Shown here one piece after another: positions 25,755 to 34,487 of a stretch of DNA of 64,000 nt (its first letter is position 1; each line of letters begins with the position of its first letter). The stretch is from Fibrobacter sp. UWB15 (lineage in GTDB: Bacteria; Fibrobacterota; Fibrobacteria; Fibrobacterales; Fibrobacteraceae): assembly GCF_900177705.1 (NCBI RefSeq), contig NZ_FXBA01000009.1, positions 62,001 through 126,000 on the forward strand, read 5' to 3'. The position numbers were made by a program, and so were the translations under genes. The notes under the pieces are model-generated. The model did not search any database, was not told the DNA's origin, and worked only from the letters and a program-made list of their open reading frames with translations.

Positions 25755-26488
25755 TAGATTACCTCCAGGTCGTTGTCGGTGTTACTGGCGTCAATCTTCG
25801 CCTTGGGCTTGCGGCCGGCCTTGATTTCGATGACGTCGTCAATGCGCTGCACGTGTCCGCTGAGCTGGCCGGCGGTCTCGTCTTCGGCAATCAGGTTCTC
25901 GAGCATTTCCTTTGCTTCGGCGTACTTGCCGTCTTTGCAAAGTTGCAGGGCTCGGGCCAGAACTTCCTTGGCCTTGTCGCTCAGGGGCGGCTGCTTTTGG
26001 TCGTTGTTATCCTGATTCTGGTCCTGATTCTGCTTTTGCTTGTCGAGTTCTTCTTTCAGTTTGCGCTGAACGATTTCCACGTTCTTCTTCGCATTTTCAA
26101 AAGTATTGTCGAGGTCAATCGCCTTTTTCAGGTATGCCACCGATTCACGCCAGGCAGCAATGCGTTCGCTACCTTCAGCCGCTTTTTCGCCCATGCGGAA
26201 ATGCGTATTCGCCAAATTGTAGGCTGCTTTCGCCGCCATACCCTTATCGGGCATGCGCACGGCGCTCTCAAGCTCTTTCTTGGCTTCGTCATAGTTGCCG
26301 AGCTTGTACTGGCAAGTTCCGATATTGTAGAACAAAAGCGGGTTTGCAGGCTCCGATTCACGGGCCTTCATGTACTTTTCGAGCGCACCGGCGTAGTCGC
26401 CGTTCTTAAACAATTTATTGCCGTCATTAATGGGGCGCGCCCACAGCCCGGCAGCAAGTAAACACATCAAAAAAACAAGTAAACGCAT
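25754..26488 (-). CDS. BatC-like periplasmic TPR protein
   Basis: The 244-aa protein has a signal peptide (to about residue 18, LWARP) and about three TPRs (GNKLFKNGDYAGALEKYMKA, PLLFYNIGTCQYKLGNYDEA, AYNLANTHFRMGEKA). An NQDQNQDNN run and another TPR-like pair (KEVLARALQLCKDGKYAEAK) follow. This is the architecture of BatC in Bat (aerotolerance) operons, whose partners are MoxR, a DUF58 protein and vWA membrane proteins. Here it is paired only with the next gene; a DUF58 protein is at 17.1 kb. A TATATTCT element lies 17 nt before the ATG. Confidence 0.8.
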   Translation of the reverse strand: MRLLVFLMCLLAAGLWARPINDGNKLFKNGDYAGALEKYMKARESEPANPLLFYNIGTCQYKLGNYDEAKKELESAVRMPDKGMAAKAAYNLANTHFRMGEKAAEGSERIAAWRESVAYLKKAIDLDNTFENAKKNVEIVQRKLKEELDKQKQNQDQNQDNNDQKQPPLSDKAKEVLARALQLCKDGKYAEAKEMLENLIAEDETAGQLSGHVQRIDDVIEIKAGRKPKAKIDASNTDNDLEVI

Positions 26489-26505
26489 TCTAATACCTTC
26501 GACTA

Positions 26506-26513
26506 AGAATATA
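26506..26513 (-). promoter_or_regulatory. TATATTCT promoter element for the BatC-like pair
   Basis: It lies 17 nt before ATG 26488, preceded by a TTTTTG run. Confidence 0.4.
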
Positions 26514-26571
26514 CAAAAATGCCTAGCGCACGGCCAGACATTCTCTTAGGTAAAGATATGGCTTGACTTTA

Positions 26572-28344
26572 TTAATCTACATGCACCACCGGGTTCACCC
26601 AGTCAATGTGGTCGAAATTTTTGGAGCCCAGTTCATCGGTTTCAAGAGAAATTTTTTTACCACCACGAATGTCCAAGTCGGCAGTTGCCGTCTGGCGGCC
26701 TTCCATACGCCCGCTACGCCAGATTTCCTTGTCGTCGACACGCACGATAAATTCTACCACACCGTTGCCCGATTCGTCATCAACGCCACAAGTCACGGTA
26801 AAGCGAGAAGCGTTTTCCGGAAGCGCATAAACATGTTTCGACGGCGCATGCGATCCGATTCCGTTCAGGTAAAGCGTTCCGTTCAAATGCAATGGATTAT
26901 TGTCGACCGTTTTGCCGATATTCGTGTTGCCGTAGCCTTGAGACTGGTGTAGCAATTTCAAGTCATAAACAAAGCTTTCACCCTTCTTGAGGTGGTAAGC
27001 AGTCTTTGCCTGCTGCAAATAGCTCCCGCCCACATCTACCAAATAAATCAAGGCAAACAATGCATACGGCACAAGTGCGGGCAACTTCACCTTGCCGCAT
27101 ACCAGCAAAGCCTTGTCGAGTGCAGCCGGCGCAAACGTATGCACCATGTAGGCAAGCATTACCACGATTCCCGTCATGGCAATCCAATACCAGAGCGCGC
27201 TTCCGCGAATGGATGTCATCATCGAAATGTTCAAGAAGGCGACCATCGAAAGGAGTACCGCCCAAATCACCACCGGGCGATTCTTGCAGGCGACTCCTGC
27301 AATGGCAACGACAGCGGCGGCAAGCACATAACGTTCGTGCATGCAAGGCAAAATCATAAAGAAGGCTAACGCATTCAATGCCGCCAAGGTCATCACGCGC
27401 GATACCGGCAAGCGCTTGAAGAAGGTCAATGCCATTACCGCGACCGAAATAACCACAAAGAAAATCTTTCCTAGCAGGCCCGGATTCATGAACGAGGGCG
27501 CCCATTCGAAAATCGGCCTGGATTGCGGCGTCATGTTCCCCGAGAATACCATCCACAAGTTACCTGCATTCATCGATGCATAAGGATATTCGTCGATCGT
27601 ACTCAGGTAAGCCTGGGCAAATTCCTTGCTAAAGTTTCCCGCGATAATAAACGGCAAGAACACCAGCAGGAACACGCCCGTCATCGAGAGAAGTCCTTGC
27701 CACATCACCTTGCGGTAACGCAGAGAAAGAGCTCCGAACACCGGCAAGAACATAATCATCTGGAACTTCGTCAAAAGTCCAAGCATAAACAGAGCCATGC
27801 CTAGGCCGTACGTCTTGGGGCGAGAGGCATACCAAAGTCCCCACACGCAGAACGTCACCGGCAATACGTCGACCTGTCCCCAAATGGGGCCGTCCAGGTA
27901 AAACGCCGGGTTTGCCACCACCAGGAGCATCACGATGGTTTTGACTTCGGGAAGCCAGCTCTTTTTATGAATGCGCAACCACACAAAATGCGCCAGCGAA
28001 ATGTGGGCTAAAATCACCGGGAAAAGGCAGAACTGCTTGAGTTCATATTCCAGATCCATGTTGAGGCCGGTAATCTGGTAAATGCACCCGACCACGCGAA
28101 GCCACAACACATAAAGCGGCGGGTAGTTGCCGGTAAAGTTCCCGACACCCTGCTGCAAGTCAGTTACCCAATGGCGCCAGAACGTCAAATCCGATGCGAA
28201 CCCGATTCCGTGCAGCATCACGAAATTGAGCAGAATAACCAGCAATCCCCAAAGGGCAAAGGAATCTTGTCTAAAACAACCCTTGATTTTTTCAAGAATA
28301 GCCGTCACAAGATTTTTCAATGTAGACTTTATCGGTAAACGCAT
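26572..28344 (-). CDS. Integral-membrane glycosyltransferase fused to a C-terminal NPCBM domain
   Basis: The 590-aa protein has an N-terminal region (about 25-440) with roughly ten TM helices of the GT-C type. An early luminal/periplasmic acidic site is followed by the NYPPLYVLWLRVVG motif (compare ALG6/8 and PIG-M-like transferases), and MHERYVLAAAVV lies late. The C-terminal part (about 455-590) is an NPCBM/beta-sandwich (LNGTLYLNGIGSHAPS, FTVTCGVDDES, VEFIVRVDDKEIW, HIDWVNPVV). A polyprenyl-phosphate-sugar-dependent transferase with a periplasmic sugar-binding module is inferred. The start is 5 nt after a TATATTTA element. It is a single gene. Confidence 0.8.
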   Translation of the reverse strand: MRLPIKSTLKNLVTAILEKIKGCFRQDSFALWGLLVILLNFVMLHGIGFASDLTFWRHWVTDLQQGVGNFTGNYPPLYVLWLRVVGCIYQITGLNMDLEYELKQFCLFPVILAHISLAHFVWLRIHKKSWLPEVKTIVMLLVVANPAFYLDGPIWGQVDVLPVTFCVWGLWYASRPKTYGLGMALFMLGLLTKFQMIMFLPVFGALSLRYRKVMWQGLLSMTGVFLLVFLPFIIAGNFSKEFAQAYLSTIDEYPYASMNAGNLWMVFSGNMTPQSRPIFEWAPSFMNPGLLGKIFFVVISVAVMALTFFKRLPVSRVMTLAALNALAFFMILPCMHERYVLAAAVVAIAGVACKNRPVVIWAVLLSMVAFLNISMMTSIRGSALWYWIAMTGIVVMLAYMVHTFAPAALDKALLVCGKVKLPALVPYALFALIYLVDVGGSYLQQAKTAYHLKKGESFVYDLKLLHQSQGYGNTNIGKTVDNNPLHLNGTLYLNGIGSHAPSKHVYALPENASRFTVTCGVDDESGNGVVEFIVRVDDKEIWRSGRMEGRQTATADLDIRGGKKISLETDELGSKNFDHIDWVNPVVHVD

Positions 28345-28349
28345 GGGGG

Positions 28350-28357
28350 TAAATATA
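28350..28357 (-). promoter_or_regulatory. TATATTTA promoter element, leaderless configuration
   Basis: Five C's separate it from ATG 28344; there is no purine-rich ribosome-binding site. Confidence 0.5.
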
Positions 28358-28368
28358 ACTATTTGAGG

Positions 28369-29580
28369 CTATTTCCAAAACGCAAAAAGCAGACTTGTCA
28401 TTTTTTCGTGATCCTTGACCGCGGTCATCTCTCGAATACTGTGCATGCTGAGCATGGGCTCGCCAATGTCTACCGTCGGGATCCCGAGCGAGGCCGAAAT
28501 GGCGGGGCCAACCGTCGAGCCGCAGGGCATATCGTTACGCATCACGAAAGTCTGGCACGGGACATTATTTTGTTCACAAAGCAGCTTGAAACGGGCGTTC
28601 GAAAACACGTCACTGGCATAGCGCTTTTGAGAATTCATCTTCAGTACCACGCCTCCACCCAGAACGGGAGCGTGGTTGGGTTCATGCTTTTGCACAAAGT
28701 TCGGGTGTTCGGCATGGGCCATGTCGATAGAAAGCGCAAGGCTTGCAGCAAGCATCGAATCCAGTTGAATTCTTTCGGCCGCACAATTTTCTCGCAGCGA
28801 CAATTCCAACACACTTTTCAAGAAATTGCTTCCGGCACCTTCGCGGGTTTCGGAACCAACCTCTTCGTTATTGAAGAAGGCTGCCACCTGAAAGTCCTTT
28901 TCTAGGGGGTGGCCGGCAGCAAAGGCTTCGGCAATGGCGTGGCAACTGCTCAGGTTGTCAAGGCGACCCGAGTAAATCCATTCGTTTTCGAGTCCGCCAA
29001 ACTGCGCAGGCTGCGCGTCAAAGAGCTGCACGTCAAAATCCAATAGTTTTCCGCCTTGCGGGACTTCCTGTTGTAATATATCTGTAAACTTTGTACCGAC
29101 GCTTGCGGTCCACAAGGCGTTTAAATCGGTCTGCGGGTTCACTTTGAGACCGTCTTGGTTGACTCCTCGATTCAGGTGAACTGCCAGTTGCGGAATGCGG
29201 ACAAATTTATTTCCACGGAACAACATTGTCTGGACTTTTTCGTTCATTTCATAGGCGAGTAATCCAGCGTAACCCAGGTCTCGATCCAGCCAGCTGGTGT
29301 AAATGGGGCTTCCGTAAATTTCAGGATGCAGTGTTTGAATTCCTGCGGCAACGTGATCAGGGTTGGGGGTGATTTTCAAAGTCGGGAAATCCGTATGGGC
29401 GAGGGCAATCCTAAACTGCGAGTCCGAACAAATTTGCATTGGAGCTCTTACGGCAATCAAGGCACCACCGCGTTCAAAAAAACGGGTGTTTTTTCCACAT
29501 TTTGCGTCAAAAAGGGCCTTTAAGGCCTCTACCGTATGGTACGGAGTCACCGATTTGTTCAAAAATTCAAAGTATTCCAT
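28369..29580 (-). CDS. apeB: M18-family zinc aminopeptidase
   Basis: The 403-aa cytoplasmic enzyme has the M18 landmarks in order: IALAHTDFPTLKI (first metal His and Asp), SWLDRDLGYAG, RLDNLSSC, FFNNEEVGSETREGAGSNFL (catalytic Glu pair), SIDMAHAEHPNF and the late DIGEPMLSMHSIREM. It is a little shorter than typical bacterial ApeB (about 430 aa). It removes N-terminal, often acidic, residues from peptides, in keeping with peptide use through the Dpp-type transporter at the right end. A TATTTTTT element ends 4 nt before the ATG. Confidence 0.92.
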   Translation of the reverse strand: MEYFEFLNKSVTPYHTVEALKALFDAKCGKNTRFFERGGALIAVRAPMQICSDSQFRIALAHTDFPTLKITPNPDHVAAGIQTLHPEIYGSPIYTSWLDRDLGYAGLLAYEMNEKVQTMLFRGNKFVRIPQLAVHLNRGVNQDGLKVNPQTDLNALWTASVGTKFTDILQQEVPQGGKLLDFDVQLFDAQPAQFGGLENEWIYSGRLDNLSSCHAIAEAFAAGHPLEKDFQVAAFFNNEEVGSETREGAGSNFLKSVLELSLRENCAAERIQLDSMLAASLALSIDMAHAEHPNFVQKHEPNHAPVLGGGVVLKMNSQKRYASDVFSNARFKLLCEQNNVPCQTFVMRNDMPCGSTVGPAISASLGIPTVDIGEPMLSMHSIREMTAVKDHEKMTSLLFAFWK

Positions 29581-29584
29581 ACCT

Positions 29585-29592
29585 AAAAAATA
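29585..29592 (-). promoter_or_regulatory. TATTTTTT promoter element, leaderless configuration
   Basis: Seven of eight bases match TAnnTTTG; four nt (AGGT) separate it from ATG 29580. Confidence 0.4.
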
Positions 29593-29664
29593 GATAATAC
29601 ATCGATTTGCAACTATTTCGCATACTTTTTTTTACTTAATGAATTTATTGACAAGTCTTTAATC

Positions 29665-29672
29665 TATATTCT
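29665..29672 (+). promoter_or_regulatory. TATATTCT promoter element, leaderless configuration
   Basis: Four nt (TGAC) separate it from ATG 29677. A TTGACA at 29648 is only 11 bp upstream, too close for a sigma70 -35 box. Confidence 0.45.
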
Positions 29673-29676
29673 TGAC

Positions 29677-30684
29677 ATGGCTTTTAAACCATTTAAGCGT
29701 ATCAATTGGATGGAAATGTCCGGCCTCTTGGTCGGTATCTTCTTTGCCGTTGCCGTGATGGTTTTTGGCATTGTGCTTTATGCAAAGCTTTTCTCCTCCG
29801 GCATGATCGGTGTGGAAGAATACCACCTATATAGCCGCTTCGAAAAGGCATTCGGTCTTCGCCCGGGCACCCAAGTCCTGATTAGCGGTGTGAATGTGGG
29901 CCGTATCGACAGTATGACCGTCGAAGGGGAAGGTGTCAGGATCGGTTTTATTATCCGAAAGCAGTACCAGAGCTTGATTACAGATAGCGCCAAGGTGTTC
30001 GCCATGCGCGACCAAAACATGATTGCGGCGCGTGTGATTAACATTGACATTCGCCGTGGTAAAGGCACCGTATTGGAAGATGGCGGTTTTTTGCCACCAG
30101 AAGAGTCGCAGGATATCGAAACCGTCTTGGAAAAAGTGGACATGGTTCTGGGCCGCGTAAACGGTTTGATCGATGCTGCTGACACCATTCTCGGTATGGC
30201 CAAGGATACGGGTACAACCATTGGTGCTCTGTTTGGTTCCAGACTTTTGTACGACAACTTGAACCGTCAGCTCATGCGTCTTGACGATATTACTTACCAA
30301 GGCACAAAAGTTTTGCACCAGGCATCCGGTTTGTTCGATACTATCCAATATCACGTTCCGGTCTTGCTTGAAAAGGTGGATACCATTGCAACGACTGTCT
30401 CTGAAATGATGGTTGAGGTCAGGCCCTTGCCACAAAAGGTGGACAACGTGATGGGCCGCGTCGATGGCTTGATGGGTCAGGTGGATAAAACCTTTGGCCG
30501 TGTCGATGGACTCCTGAACGAGGTAAGCCTCGTTACTTCTGGACTTTCGGACTTTATGGAAGCAACGGAGCAGACGCTCCAGAATGCAGACGACTTGATG
30601 GCTGGCGTTTCGAACATGTGGATTGTGAAGCGTTCCATGCCTAACCAAGATTCCGTGCCCTTTATGGTGGAGACGTTATGGTAA
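29677..30684 (+). CDS. MlaD/MCE-domain protein
   Basis: The 335-aa protein has one N-terminal TM helix (about 17-39), then an MCE domain (about 45-130; FGLRPGTQVLISGVNVGRID, and NMIAARVINID). A long helical C-terminal part contains related segments VDMVLGRVNGLIDAAD, VDNVMGRVDGLMGQ and VDKTFGRVDGLLNEV. MCE proteins form hexameric rings for lipid transport between membranes; the helical tail could form the needle-like barrel of longer members. No MlaE/MlaF genes are adjacent. It overlaps the next gene by 7 bp, suggesting a functional pair. Confidence 0.88.
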   Translation: MAFKPFKRINWMEMSGLLVGIFFAVAVMVFGIVLYAKLFSSGMIGVEEYHLYSRFEKAFGLRPGTQVLISGVNVGRIDSMTVEGEGVRIGFIIRKQYQSLITDSAKVFAMRDQNMIAARVINIDIRRGKGTVLEDGGFLPPEESQDIETVLEKVDMVLGRVNGLIDAADTILGMAKDTGTTIGALFGSRLLYDNLNRQLMRLDDITYQGTKVLHQASGLFDTIQYHVPVLLEKVDTIATTVSEMMVEVRPLPQKVDNVMGRVDGLMGQVDKTFGRVDGLLNEVSLVTSGLSDFMEATEQTLQNADDLMAGVSNMWIVKRSMPNQDSVPFMVETLW

Positions 30685-31445
30685 AGTTTAAGACTGCCAT
30701 TATCGCGCTCCTTGCCGCGGGATCCATTGCAAGTGCTTCCGATTCGGGCGTTTACTCGTTCCGTGCCCAAAGATCTTTAGACAAGGGCAAATTCGCAAAG
30801 GGCTACAACCAGCTCGAACGTGCCCTGCTTGCAAGCCGCAAAGAAGCAGACTTGCTTTCGGAAGGCCGCGTACTTGTCGCCATGGCGCAAATTCGTACCA
30901 TGAGCCTCGACCTGGATTTTGCAGACTCGTTGCTCTCGGTCGTCCGCAAAGAAGTTTTGGACCAAGGAACGCTCTTGCAATACACGAAGGTTAAAATCAG
31001 CCTTCTGAACGCGCAGGAAAAATACCGGGAAGCCGCAAAGATTTGCAGCGCTTACGATGAAAAAGCTTTGAAAAAAGCCGAAGAAACGGCGCAGGCTGCC
31101 TTCTACGGAGAATGCGCTATTGCTTATGCGGCCGTCCGTAGCGACCGCGCTCCCGATGCTTTAAAAATGACCGGCAAGCGTTCCGACAAGAAGGGCGGAT
31201 TCTACGCCTTTACCGCGGCTCGCATGGCCGACCTTTCCGGCAGCGGCGAAGCCGATTCCCTTTACCGCGTTGCCGAAGAAAAAGCCATCAAGGCTAATAA
31301 ACCTTACAACACGGCGACCATTCTTTATCATCGTTCGCAATTGAAAAGCACTCCTAAAAACGAAGTAGCGGACTTGAAAGCCCGCTGCAGGAACGCTTTT
31401 GAACTGATGGGGCTTCCGAACAACGCCAAGCGCTGCGCGGAATAA
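30678..31445 (+). CDS. Secreted helical-repeat protein, partner of the MCE gene
   Basis: The 255-aa protein has a signal peptide (to about residue 20, AGSIASAS), then mostly helical, Ala/Lys/Glu-rich segments resembling degenerate TPRs (GKFAKGYNQLERALLASRKE, VLVAMAQIRTMSLDLDFADS, LLNAQEKYREAAKICSAYDE). The ATG lies inside the last codons of the MCE gene (7-bp overlap), so it is translationally coupled and probably a periplasmic partner of that lipid-transport-like protein. I do not recognise a named family. Confidence 0.7.
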   Translation: MVKFKTAIIALLAAGSIASASDSGVYSFRAQRSLDKGKFAKGYNQLERALLASRKEADLLSEGRVLVAMAQIRTMSLDLDFADSLLSVVRKEVLDQGTLLQYTKVKISLLNAQEKYREAAKICSAYDEKALKKAEETAQAAFYGECAIAYAAVRSDRAPDALKMTGKRSDKKGGFYAFTAARMADLSGSGEADSLYRVAEEKAIKANKPYNTATILYHRSQLKSTPKNEVADLKARCRNAFELMGLPNNAKRCAE

Positions 31446-31452
31446 TTTCAAC

Positions 31453-32349
31453 TTAATTTGCTGAACTGTCTGCCGGAGTATTGACTGCGGCTGTCGTATC
31501 GACGACCGTCGTTGTGTCGTTCGTTGCTGTAGAATCTGCAGCAGTTTCTTTTGCCTTGGCTTCTTCCGCGAGTTCTTCGTCTCGAATTTTCTTCATGGCA
31601 AGGAGTTCGTGGTAGACAACGGCCGGATGAATCTTGCCGTCAGCCATGCCGTCGACGAGAGTCTTGATTTTTTGGAAGGTCTCGTTCTTCTCTAAATCTT
31701 CGCCGAAGAAATTATAGCCGAGCAGCTTGGTAATCTTTGTGTAGAAGCTCTTGCGGAACTTCTTGAAGCGCGGTTGCATCACGTCGTTCAAGATGGTTTC
31801 GAGTGCCATTTCAGTCTGCATGGAGTCAAGTTCGAAGCTGCGGTAAATGGTACGAATGTGGTCAGGTATCGTCGTGTCCGGGCTATCGAAATACTTGCGC
31901 ATCACATTAGCGGCTTCAGTCTTGTTCGGGTAAGGGCCACGGGCAAGGCGAAGCGCATAGTAAAGCGACAGGCGCCAGTTCTCGGGATACACGCGACTTG
32001 CGCGGCGCAGTACCGAGAAGTCCGAAGTATCAGGGGCATCGACAGGTGTCACGCCACCGACAAAGTAATACGGCGTATAGAACAAGGAGTCAAGGCTCGT
32101 AGAAAGTTCAGCCACATGACCGAGGTAGGCGTATTCCTTACCCGTCAAGTAACTTTCGCCAAGTTCCGTGAGACCTTTAATCCAGAAGAGACCGGCCACC
32201 GACGCGTCGTGCCCTGCAGCCACATAATGCACCGTCGATGCCTTCGGCAAGAATGACTCGTCGAAGTTTGTACCGGGAAGCGGCTTTGCGAAATGAAAAG
32301 CCGCTGCGATAACCGCGATAGCGAATATGATGACAGCAAGGAAACGCAT
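31453..32349 (-). CDS. Membrane-anchored or secreted protein of unknown function
   Basis: The 298-aa protein has an N-terminal hydrophobic signal/anchor (about 3-20), a conserved-looking central region with a helical character (WIKGLTELGESYLTGKEYAY, ASRVYPENWRLSLYYALRLA), and a low-complexity Ala/Thr/Asp C-terminus (about 265-298). I recognise no domain. It is the last gene of the ispA-dxs-trmH-pyrF operon, starting 3 bp after the pyrF stop. The convergent TPR-like gene ends 7 bp away. Confidence 0.65.
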   Translation of the reverse strand: MRFLAVIIFAIAVIAAAFHFAKPLPGTNFDESFLPKASTVHYVAAGHDASVAGLFWIKGLTELGESYLTGKEYAYLGHVAELSTSLDSLFYTPYYFVGGVTPVDAPDTSDFSVLRRASRVYPENWRLSLYYALRLARGPYPNKTEAANVMRKYFDSPDTTIPDHIRTIYRSFELDSMQTEMALETILNDVMQPRFKKFRKSFYTKITKLLGYNFFGEDLEKNETFQKIKTLVDGMADGKIHPAVVYHELLAMKKIRDEELAEEAKAKETAADSTATNDTTTVVDTTAAVNTPADSSAN

Positions 32350-32352
32350 AAC

Positions 32353-33246
32353 TTAGAAGTTGCAGGCCTCTGCGAGTTTTTCGAGAGCGTCAACGCAATC
32401 GCTTGCGAAGTTTTCGGGCTTGCCGCTGCGCTGGTAGGCAAAGTTAAGTCCGCTCGAGCTGTTGAGCACGTGGAACTTGCGTTTGCCACCGCCGTTGGCG
32501 ATTGCCGTAAGCACGGTCTTCGCGTCACCACCCTGACCGCCCGGAACACCAGGAATAGAAACACCCGGAATCAGGAACGGAATTTCGTGCTTATGTGCAA
32601 CCGTGTAGGCGGTAATCTTTTCGAGTTCTTCAGGATGTGTTGCACCGACCACGGCACCGAGGTAGCCGAGGTTCGCGTCCCATTCCATAATCTTGTCAGC
32701 CACGGAATAGAAGGCTTCGGCGTTGTCGCGCGGGTCGTCGCTGCGGACCACCGGCAAGTCCTGGAAGTCATGGGCGCCCTTGTTGCTCGTGCGGAGCAAG
32801 ACGTACGCACCGTTTTCGGAATTTTCGCGGATGAACGGGCCAACGGAATCGGCACCCATCCAAGGAGACACCGTCACGGCATCGGCCTTGTACACATCGT
32901 AAGCGGCAGTTGCGTAGGCCGCGCTCGACTTGCCGATATCACCGCGCTTTGCATCCAAAATAACGGGGATGCCGGCGCTCTTGTAGTCGGCAATCAGCTG
33001 CTGCAGCACGAGCATCGCCTGCACGCTCACGCATTCGTAGTAAGCGCTGTTCGGCTTGACTACGGCGGGCGTCACGTTACGCTTTAAACAGCATTCCAGA
33101 ATTTCGGAATAAAAACGCTTAATCTTGTCTTCGGCAGTACCTTCAGGGCAGCACGGGTCGATCAACTTCATGACCGGATCCATGCCGAGGCAAATCGGGT
33201 TACCGCACTTGGCGATACGTTCTTCTAAACGAGCCTGGAAGTTCAT
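32353..33246 (-). CDS. pyrF: Orotidine-5'-phosphate decarboxylase, type 2
   Basis: The 297-aa enzyme has CLGMDPVMKLIDP near the start, VVKPNSAYYE, the catalytic VILDAKRGDIGKSSAAY motif, and PGVSIPGVPGGQGGD. The length (about 300) and the DAKRGDI context mark the PyrF type-2 branch. It converts OMP to UMP, the last step of UMP synthesis. Its ATG overlaps the TrmH-family gene stop in a TAATG junction. The pairing of pyrimidine and isoprenoid genes is operon-level only. Confidence 0.93.
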   Translation of the reverse strand: MNFQARLEERIAKCGNPICLGMDPVMKLIDPCCPEGTAEDKIKRFYSEILECCLKRNVTPAVVKPNSAYYECVSVQAMLVLQQLIADYKSAGIPVILDAKRGDIGKSSAAYATAAYDVYKADAVTVSPWMGADSVGPFIRENSENGAYVLLRTSNKGAHDFQDLPVVRSDDPRDNAEAFYSVADKIMEWDANLGYLGAVVGATHPEELEKITAYTVAHKHEIPFLIPGVSIPGVPGGQGGDAKTVLTAIANGGGKRKFHVLNSSSGLNFAYQRSGKPENFASDCVDALEKLAEACNF

Positions 33247-34487
33247 TACTTAAGTTCCTCTTGAATCTGGGCGGCTTCGTAGCTCAAAATACCGTGAGCG
33301 ACAGCGACGTTCAAGGATTCGAGTTCGCTGCTCATCGGGATCTTCACCGTTTCGTCGGCAAGTTCAATGAAGTACGGGTTGGTGCCAGCACCTTCGTTAC
33401 CCACGAGGAATGCCATCTTGCGGAGCTTGTTCGTAGGAATCTGGCGTAGGGACTGCTTGGCATGCAAATCGGTTGCGATAATAGTGTAACCCTTGCTGCG
33501 CAAAAAGTTGATCTGGTCCACGAGATCCACGTCGAATTCAAAAGGCACGCGGAGGAAGGTTCCCGAGGAACCGCGCACCACCTTTGGGTTGAACGGGCTC
33601 ACGGTGCCGCGGCCAAGAATCATACCGTCAGAGCCAAAGCCGAGGCTCGTGCGGAAAATCGTTCCGAGGTTACCCGGATCCTGCACGGCGTCCACAAGCG
33701 TAATCACGCTGCGGCTCGATTCATAAACCGGCTTCTTGCTTGCTATGCGGGCAACGGCAATCACGCCCTGTGTGGTCATGGTCGAAGACAGACGCTTCAT
33801 CTGTTCATCGGTGAGCACGTTCAGTCTGATTTCGGCTTCGTTAATTTGTTCAATCAGGGCTTCGTCGTTAAAGGCTTCGGTCACATAGACGCCCATCACG
33901 AGTTCGCGGTGATTGCTCACGAGTTCCTGCACCACATGCACGCCTTCGCCAAGGAACTTGCCTTCGCGTTCGCGGCCCTTTTCGGTAGTGAGAGCCAAAA
34001 GCTTCTTGTACCAAGGCGGGTTGAAGTTGGAATCTTCGCTGGCTTCGGCCTGTGCCACGCGTGCTTCGAGTGCGGCTTCGTCCAATACTTCTTCGACTTC
34101 TTCTTTCTGTTCTTCGGGGCGCTGGCGGTAAATCGGAGCCCCTGCAGAAGCGAATTCGCGGCGCGGGCGACGGTCGCCACCAAAGCGACCCCTGTCACCG
34201 AACGGGCGGCGACCTTCGCGGCTTCCGAAGGAGCCACGGTCATCACCGTCGCGACGCGGACGGCGTTCACGGTCAAAGCGGCCTTCGCGGCGGTCGCCAC
34301 GATCGCGGTCACCAAACGGCTTACGGTCGCCAAACTTACGTTCGCCACGGTCAAAAGAACGGCCTTCGCGGCCACCGCGTTCTTCACGGTCATCGTCGCG
34401 GCGCGGACGACGTTCAGGCTTTTCGCTCACTCCGAACTTACGGTCCAGAGTCACTTTTACGGTGCGGTTTTTATTTTCTTCGCTCAT
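33246..34487 (-). CDS. TrmH/SpoU-family RNA 2'-O-methyltransferase with Arg/Asp/Gly-rich N-terminus
   Basis: The 413-aa protein has an N-terminal region of about 110 residues made of RR-D-R/GDR/FGDR repeats, an acidic segment (about 120-145), a SpoU substrate-binding domain (KLLALTTEKGREREGKFLGE), and a SPOUT catalytic domain with QDPGNLGTIFRT, FLVGNEGAG and MSSELESLNVAVAHGILSYE. It methylates a ribose in rRNA or tRNA. The Arg-rich tail resembles RGG-type RNA-binding regions and is unusual for this family. It overlaps dxs (ATGA) and pyrF (TAATG). Confidence 0.88.
   Translation of the reverse strand: MSEENKNRTVKVTLDRKFGVSEKPERRPRRDDDREERGGREGRSFDRGERKFGDRKPFGDRDRGDRREGRFDRERRPRRDGDDRGSFGSREGRRPFGDRGRFGGDRRPRREFASAGAPIYRQRPEEQKEEVEEVLDEAALEARVAQAEASEDSNFNPPWYKKLLALTTEKGREREGKFLGEGVHVVQELVSNHRELVMGVYVTEAFNDEALIEQINEAEIRLNVLTDEQMKRLSSTMTTQGVIAVARIASKKPVYESSRSVITLVDAVQDPGNLGTIFRTSLGFGSDGMILGRGTVSPFNPKVVRGSSGTFLRVPFEFDVDLVDQINFLRSKGYTIIATDLHAKQSLRQIPTNKLRKMAFLVGNEGAGTNPYFIELADETVKIPMSSELESLNVAVAHGILSYEAAQIQEELK

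Noticed and set aside
29648-29653. TTGACA as a sigma70 -35 box for the MCE gene.
   Set aside because: It is only 11 bp from TATATT, too close for -35/-10 spacing. Other genes with the same TATATT element lack TTGACA.
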